Shown: piece after piece, positions 6,121 through 8,277 of the stretch
How the letters are laid out: each line of letters opens with the position of its first letter
How positions within the stretch are numbered: position 1 is the stretch's first letter
Assembly: GCA_007136525.1 (NCBI GenBank)
Contig: SLGU01000317.1
Span: 1 to 8,277 of the forward strand
Length of the DNA: 8,277 bases
Reading direction: 5' to 3'
DNA from: Desulfobacteraceae bacterium
Lineage (GTDB): Bacteria > Desulfobacterota > Desulfobacteria > Desulfobacterales > Desulfosalsimonadaceae
The notes under the pieces: model-generated
The model's database searches: none
The model's input: the letters and a program-made list of their open reading frames with translations, nothing else
Told to the model about the DNA's origin: nothing
Translations under genes and position numbers: made by a program

Positions 6121-8277
6121 TCAGACGAGCCGTTGCCGCAGCACGAGCGCCAGCCCGCCAGCGGCTGCCAAGGCCAGGACCGTTGCGATCACGCGGAACG
6201 GTGTCGACGGTCCTCCGTCCGGGCTGCCGATGGCGGCGAGCTCGAACTGGTAGACCGCGGAGGCCTCGGCACCCTCGACGGTGCCGTAGGGCAACCCCTC
6301 ACCGGCCTGTCCACGGGCGTCGGCGGCCATGGCGTGCTGGACGGCGACCGCCGGGGTGATGGTCGCCTCGCTGGCACCGGCTACGAGCTGCGAGGTGCCC
6401 TCGTCGGTCAGACGCCGGGAACCCTCGGCGACGCCGCTCATGGCGTCCTCGACCGTGACGAGACCGTCAGCGAGCGTCTGCGCGCCGTCGCCGGCGTCGC
6501 CCAGCCCGTCGGCGAGCTGGTTCGCGCCGTCGTCGAGCTGCCCGAGACCGTCGGCCAATTGTCGCGCTCCATCGCCCAGTTCCCCGAGACCGCTGGCGAG
6601 CTGGTTCGCGCCGTCGTCAAGCTGTCCCAGCCCAGAAGCCAGATCACGTGAACCGGCCGCAGCCGCCGATGTTCCACCTGCCAACTGCTGACCGCCTGCG
6701 TCGAGCTGTCCCAGCCCGGCGTTCAGGTCTCGTGCGCCGGCAGCGGCTGCGCCGGCGCCGGCCGCGACCTGTCCGGCCCCGGCCGCGAGGGCGTCCGCGC
6801 CAGCCGCCAGGGGAGCGGTCCCCTCGGCGCGGAGCTGACCGGTCCCGCCTGCGAGCTCTGCAGCACCCTGGGCGACCGCGTTCGCTCCACCTAGCAGCGT
6901 CGGGTTGACCTTTGGGTCGTCTTCCACGCTCCCGAGGCCAGCGTTGATCGTTGCGAGCGAGAGCTCTAGGCCTTGCAGGAGGCCACACGGGCCCGTGCCG
7001 GCTACATACCCGTCGTCACCAGGGGAGAGGCAGCCAGGATTGGCAGGGTTGCTCAGTCCACCGGCCAGAAGGCGTAGTACCTGCCTCAGGCCGCAAGGCG
7101 CCATGCCATCGACATAGCCGTCATCACTTGGTGACAGGCACATCGGGTTGAAGGTCGGCTCTCCGACGGCTTCGGCTGCCGGGTTCGAAACGCCTCCAGC
7201 AATCTCAACAAGGCCGTCGTTGAGTTCTTCGGACCCGCAATTGAGGACCTTGGTAGCCAGGGTGAGGGGTGGATCTAGCTCGTCCTTGACGAGCTCTTCA
7301 AACAGTCCTCGGGCGGCTTCACAGGTCGCCGGAAACTCACCAAAGGCGGCCTGCAGCAGGTCAAGGCCGGCAAGGATCGTACCGTCCGCATCCCTGGTGC
7401 CGATCACGGCCCGGGCTGCCAGGAGTCGCTGGATATCAGCGGCTAGTTCCGGATCGTCCCTCGCCTCGAGGCTGGCGACCGTCCCGTTGATGAGGCTAAG
7501 AACGCCAGGTACGGCTTCATCCGCCAGGGTGTCGATCCCGGGTCCAATACGGGTCTCCATAGCGTCGAGAAGCAGCCCGAGCCCTCCCTCCAGCTGCGCA
7601 CCCCCGGCTTGTGCAGCCTCTATACCGACGAGCAAGCGCCCGTCAATGGTGGCGATGAGGAGTCGAGCCACGTCGCTTAATTGTTCCGCCCCGGCGATCA
7701 GTGCAGGTGTGCCGGTAGGTGCGTTCGCAGCCGCCTTTAGCTGCTCCAGTCCAGCCAGGACTAACGCGGCACCTTCCTGCAGCTCCGCGGCCCCCTCTGC
7801 GATGCGCGCCATGTTTGCGTCGATCGCCCCCGCACCGGCTGCCAGGTCCGACCCTCCGGCGCTGAGTTCCTGGCTGCCCTCCGCGAGCTGACCGAGTCCG
7901 GAGCTGAGTTCCGTTGATCCAGCGGACGCCTGACCGAGACCGGCTGATAGCTCGCCGGCGCCCGCGCTCAGCTGACCGAGCCCGGAGGACAGCTCCTGGC
8001 CGCCGGCCCGGGCGGCGCCCATGCCTGCCGCGAGCTCCCTACTGCCCTCCTGTGCTGTCCCTGCGCCAACCGCCAGCCGCCGGCCACCGTCGCTCGCCGC
8101 GCCGGTCCCGTCAGCCAGCTGGCGCGAACCCGGGACGGCCGAGTCGTTCAGGCCAGCGGCCAGCTTCTCGCTGCCGTTCGCCAACCGCCCGACGCCCAGG
8201 AAGAGCTGCTGTGCCCCGATCGCGAGCGCCTGGAGGTTCGCATCGATCTGCAGCCCTCCACCGGCGATCTCACTCAA
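6121..8277 (-). CDS. Membrane-anchored heptad-repeat surface protein, N-terminus cut by the window edge
   Basis: 718 codons of a longer gene run off the right edge. The first visible codon, TTG, is already inside repeat-like sequence, so the true start lies outside. Residues about 1-185 and 455-620 consist of heptads of the xxxLxxG type (for example GLGQLDDGANQLADG), the repeat known from Pip/YhgE and some RND-transporter-associated proteins, expected to form long helical rods outside the membrane. Between them, about 190-450, is a non-repetitive region with six Cys (319, 347, 380, 395, 416, 431) and a duplicated module. After a linker comes one membrane helix at 694-713 (VIATVLALAAAGGLALVL) followed by RQR, so the C-terminus is likely cytoplasmic. 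It is not a full Pip/YhgE protein, as the multi-helix C-terminal membrane domain is absent. It probably acts as an envelope spacer or as a partner of an export system upstream, outside the window. Confidence 0.85.
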   Translation of the reverse strand: MSEIAGGGLQIDANLQALAIGAQQLFLGVGRLANGSEKLAAGLNDSAVPGSRQLADGTGAASDGGRRLAVGAGTAQEGSRELAAGMGAARAGGQELSSGLGQLSAGAGELSAGLGQASAGSTELSSGLGQLAEGSQELSAGGSDLAAGAGAIDANMARIAEGAAELQEGAALVLAGLEQLKAAANAPTGTPALIAGAEQLSDVARLLIATIDGRLLVGIEAAQAGGAQLEGGLGLLLDAMETRIGPGIDTLADEAVPGVLSLINGTVASLEARDDPELAADIQRLLAARAVIGTRDADGTILAGLDLLQAAFGEFPATCEAARGLFEELVKDELDPPLTLATKVLNCGSEELNDGLVEIAGGVSNPAAEAVGEPTFNPMCLSPSDDGYVDGMAPCGLRQVLRLLAGGLSNPANPGCLSPGDDGYVAGTGPCGLLQGLELSLATINAGLGSVEDDPKVNPTLLGGANAVAQGAAELAGGTGQLRAEGTAPLAAGADALAAGAGQVAAGAGAAAAGARDLNAGLGQLDAGGQQLAGGTSAAAAGSRDLASGLGQLDDGANQLASGLGELGDGARQLADGLGQLDDGANQLADGLGDAGDGAQTLADGLVTVEDAMSGVAEGSRRLTDEGTSQLVAGASEATITPAVAVQHAMAADARGQAGEGLPYGTVEGAEASAVYQFELAAIGSPDGGPSTPFRVIATVLALAAAGGLALVLRQRLV
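6511..6618 (-). repeat. Direct DNA repeat inside the heptad coding region
   Basis: Bases 6511-6534 and 6595-6618 are identical over 24 bases. The offset is 84 bases, exactly four heptads. This identity goes beyond what the repeated protein sequence needs and points to recent in-frame duplication or gene conversion among heptad units. Confidence 0.7.
6946..7149 (-). repeat. Tandem duplicated Cys module in the heptad protein
   Basis: Protein residues 377-408 (bases 7149-7054) and 413-444 (7041-6946) are two copies of one module: CLSPSDDGYVDGMAPCG and CLSPGDDGYVAGTGPCG, each followed by a Leu-rich helix, with a 36-residue period. The CX14C spacing is the same in both. The Cys pairs probably form disulfides outside the cell, and the acidic DDG loop could bind a metal; both points are inference. 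Confidence 0.75.

Noticed and set aside
6073..6651. Plus-strand frame starting inside the terminator hairpin
   Set aside because: It begins within the perfect inverted repeat and its repetitive translation mirrors the heptads on the other strand.
6440..6720. Repeated DNA units that could suggest a CRISPR array
   Set aside because: The repeats are in frame, imperfect, and spaced in multiples of 21 bases within a coding sequence, with no constant repeat/unique spacer pattern.
7148..7891. Open plus-strand frame inside the heptad-repeat gene
   Set aside because: Its Ser/Ala/Pro-rich translation is the complement of the repeat protein. The minus strand has clear periodic Leu/Gly and a membrane helix.
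6121..8277. Calling the heptad protein a full Pip/YhgE or MmpL/RND transporter
   Set aside because: Only one membrane helix is visible at the C-terminus. Those families have several, so only the heptad type is shared.

Overview
This window is high-GC DNA with strong G/C third-position bias. It uses GTG starts, has purine-rich Shine-Dalgarno sites, and has terminators without T-tracts. These traits fit an actinobacterium, possibly a deep-branching lineage, but the window cannot fix the taxon. There are seven recognisable genes, two of them cut by the window edges. No rRNA, tRNA, CRISPR array, insertion sequence or phage gene was seen, and no gene-free stretch exceeds about 240 bases.

Left part (1-1940): a minus-strand gene enters from the left edge with only its first 16 codons inside. 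Divergent from it is a uridine-kinase-like P-loop protein (291-926), probably read from a leaderless message. A complete aldo/keto reductase of the 2,5-diketo-gluconate reductase type (1095-1919) follows, with a hairpin directly after its stop codon. These look like ordinary accessory metabolism.

Centre (1985-6104): a compact four-gene plus-strand operon. It begins after an AT-richer regulatory patch and ends in a perfect 16-bp hairpin. The order is: an M6-family zinc metalloprotease with no visible signal peptide and a long charged C-terminal tail; a degenerate ATP-grasp paralogue that has lost the ATP-binding middle and the catalytic Glu/Asn; an intact ATP-grasp ligase resembling graspetide/RimK-type peptide ligases; and a 99-residue beta-rich protein I do not recognise. 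The first three junctions are 2 bp apart, 4 bp overlapping (GTGA) and 33 bp apart. The tight packing, together with the pairing of an active and an apparently dead ATP-grasp protein behind a protease, makes this the best candidate for an undescribed system. One hypothesis is ATP-dependent ligation or cross-linking of a peptide, possibly the protease's own tail, with the protease acting in maturation or as the effector.

Right part (6121-8277): a convergent minus-strand gene, cut at the right edge, encodes a surface-type protein. It has two blocks of Leu/Gly heptad repeats around a Cys-containing, lower-GC middle region with a tandemly duplicated module, and a single C-terminal membrane helix.
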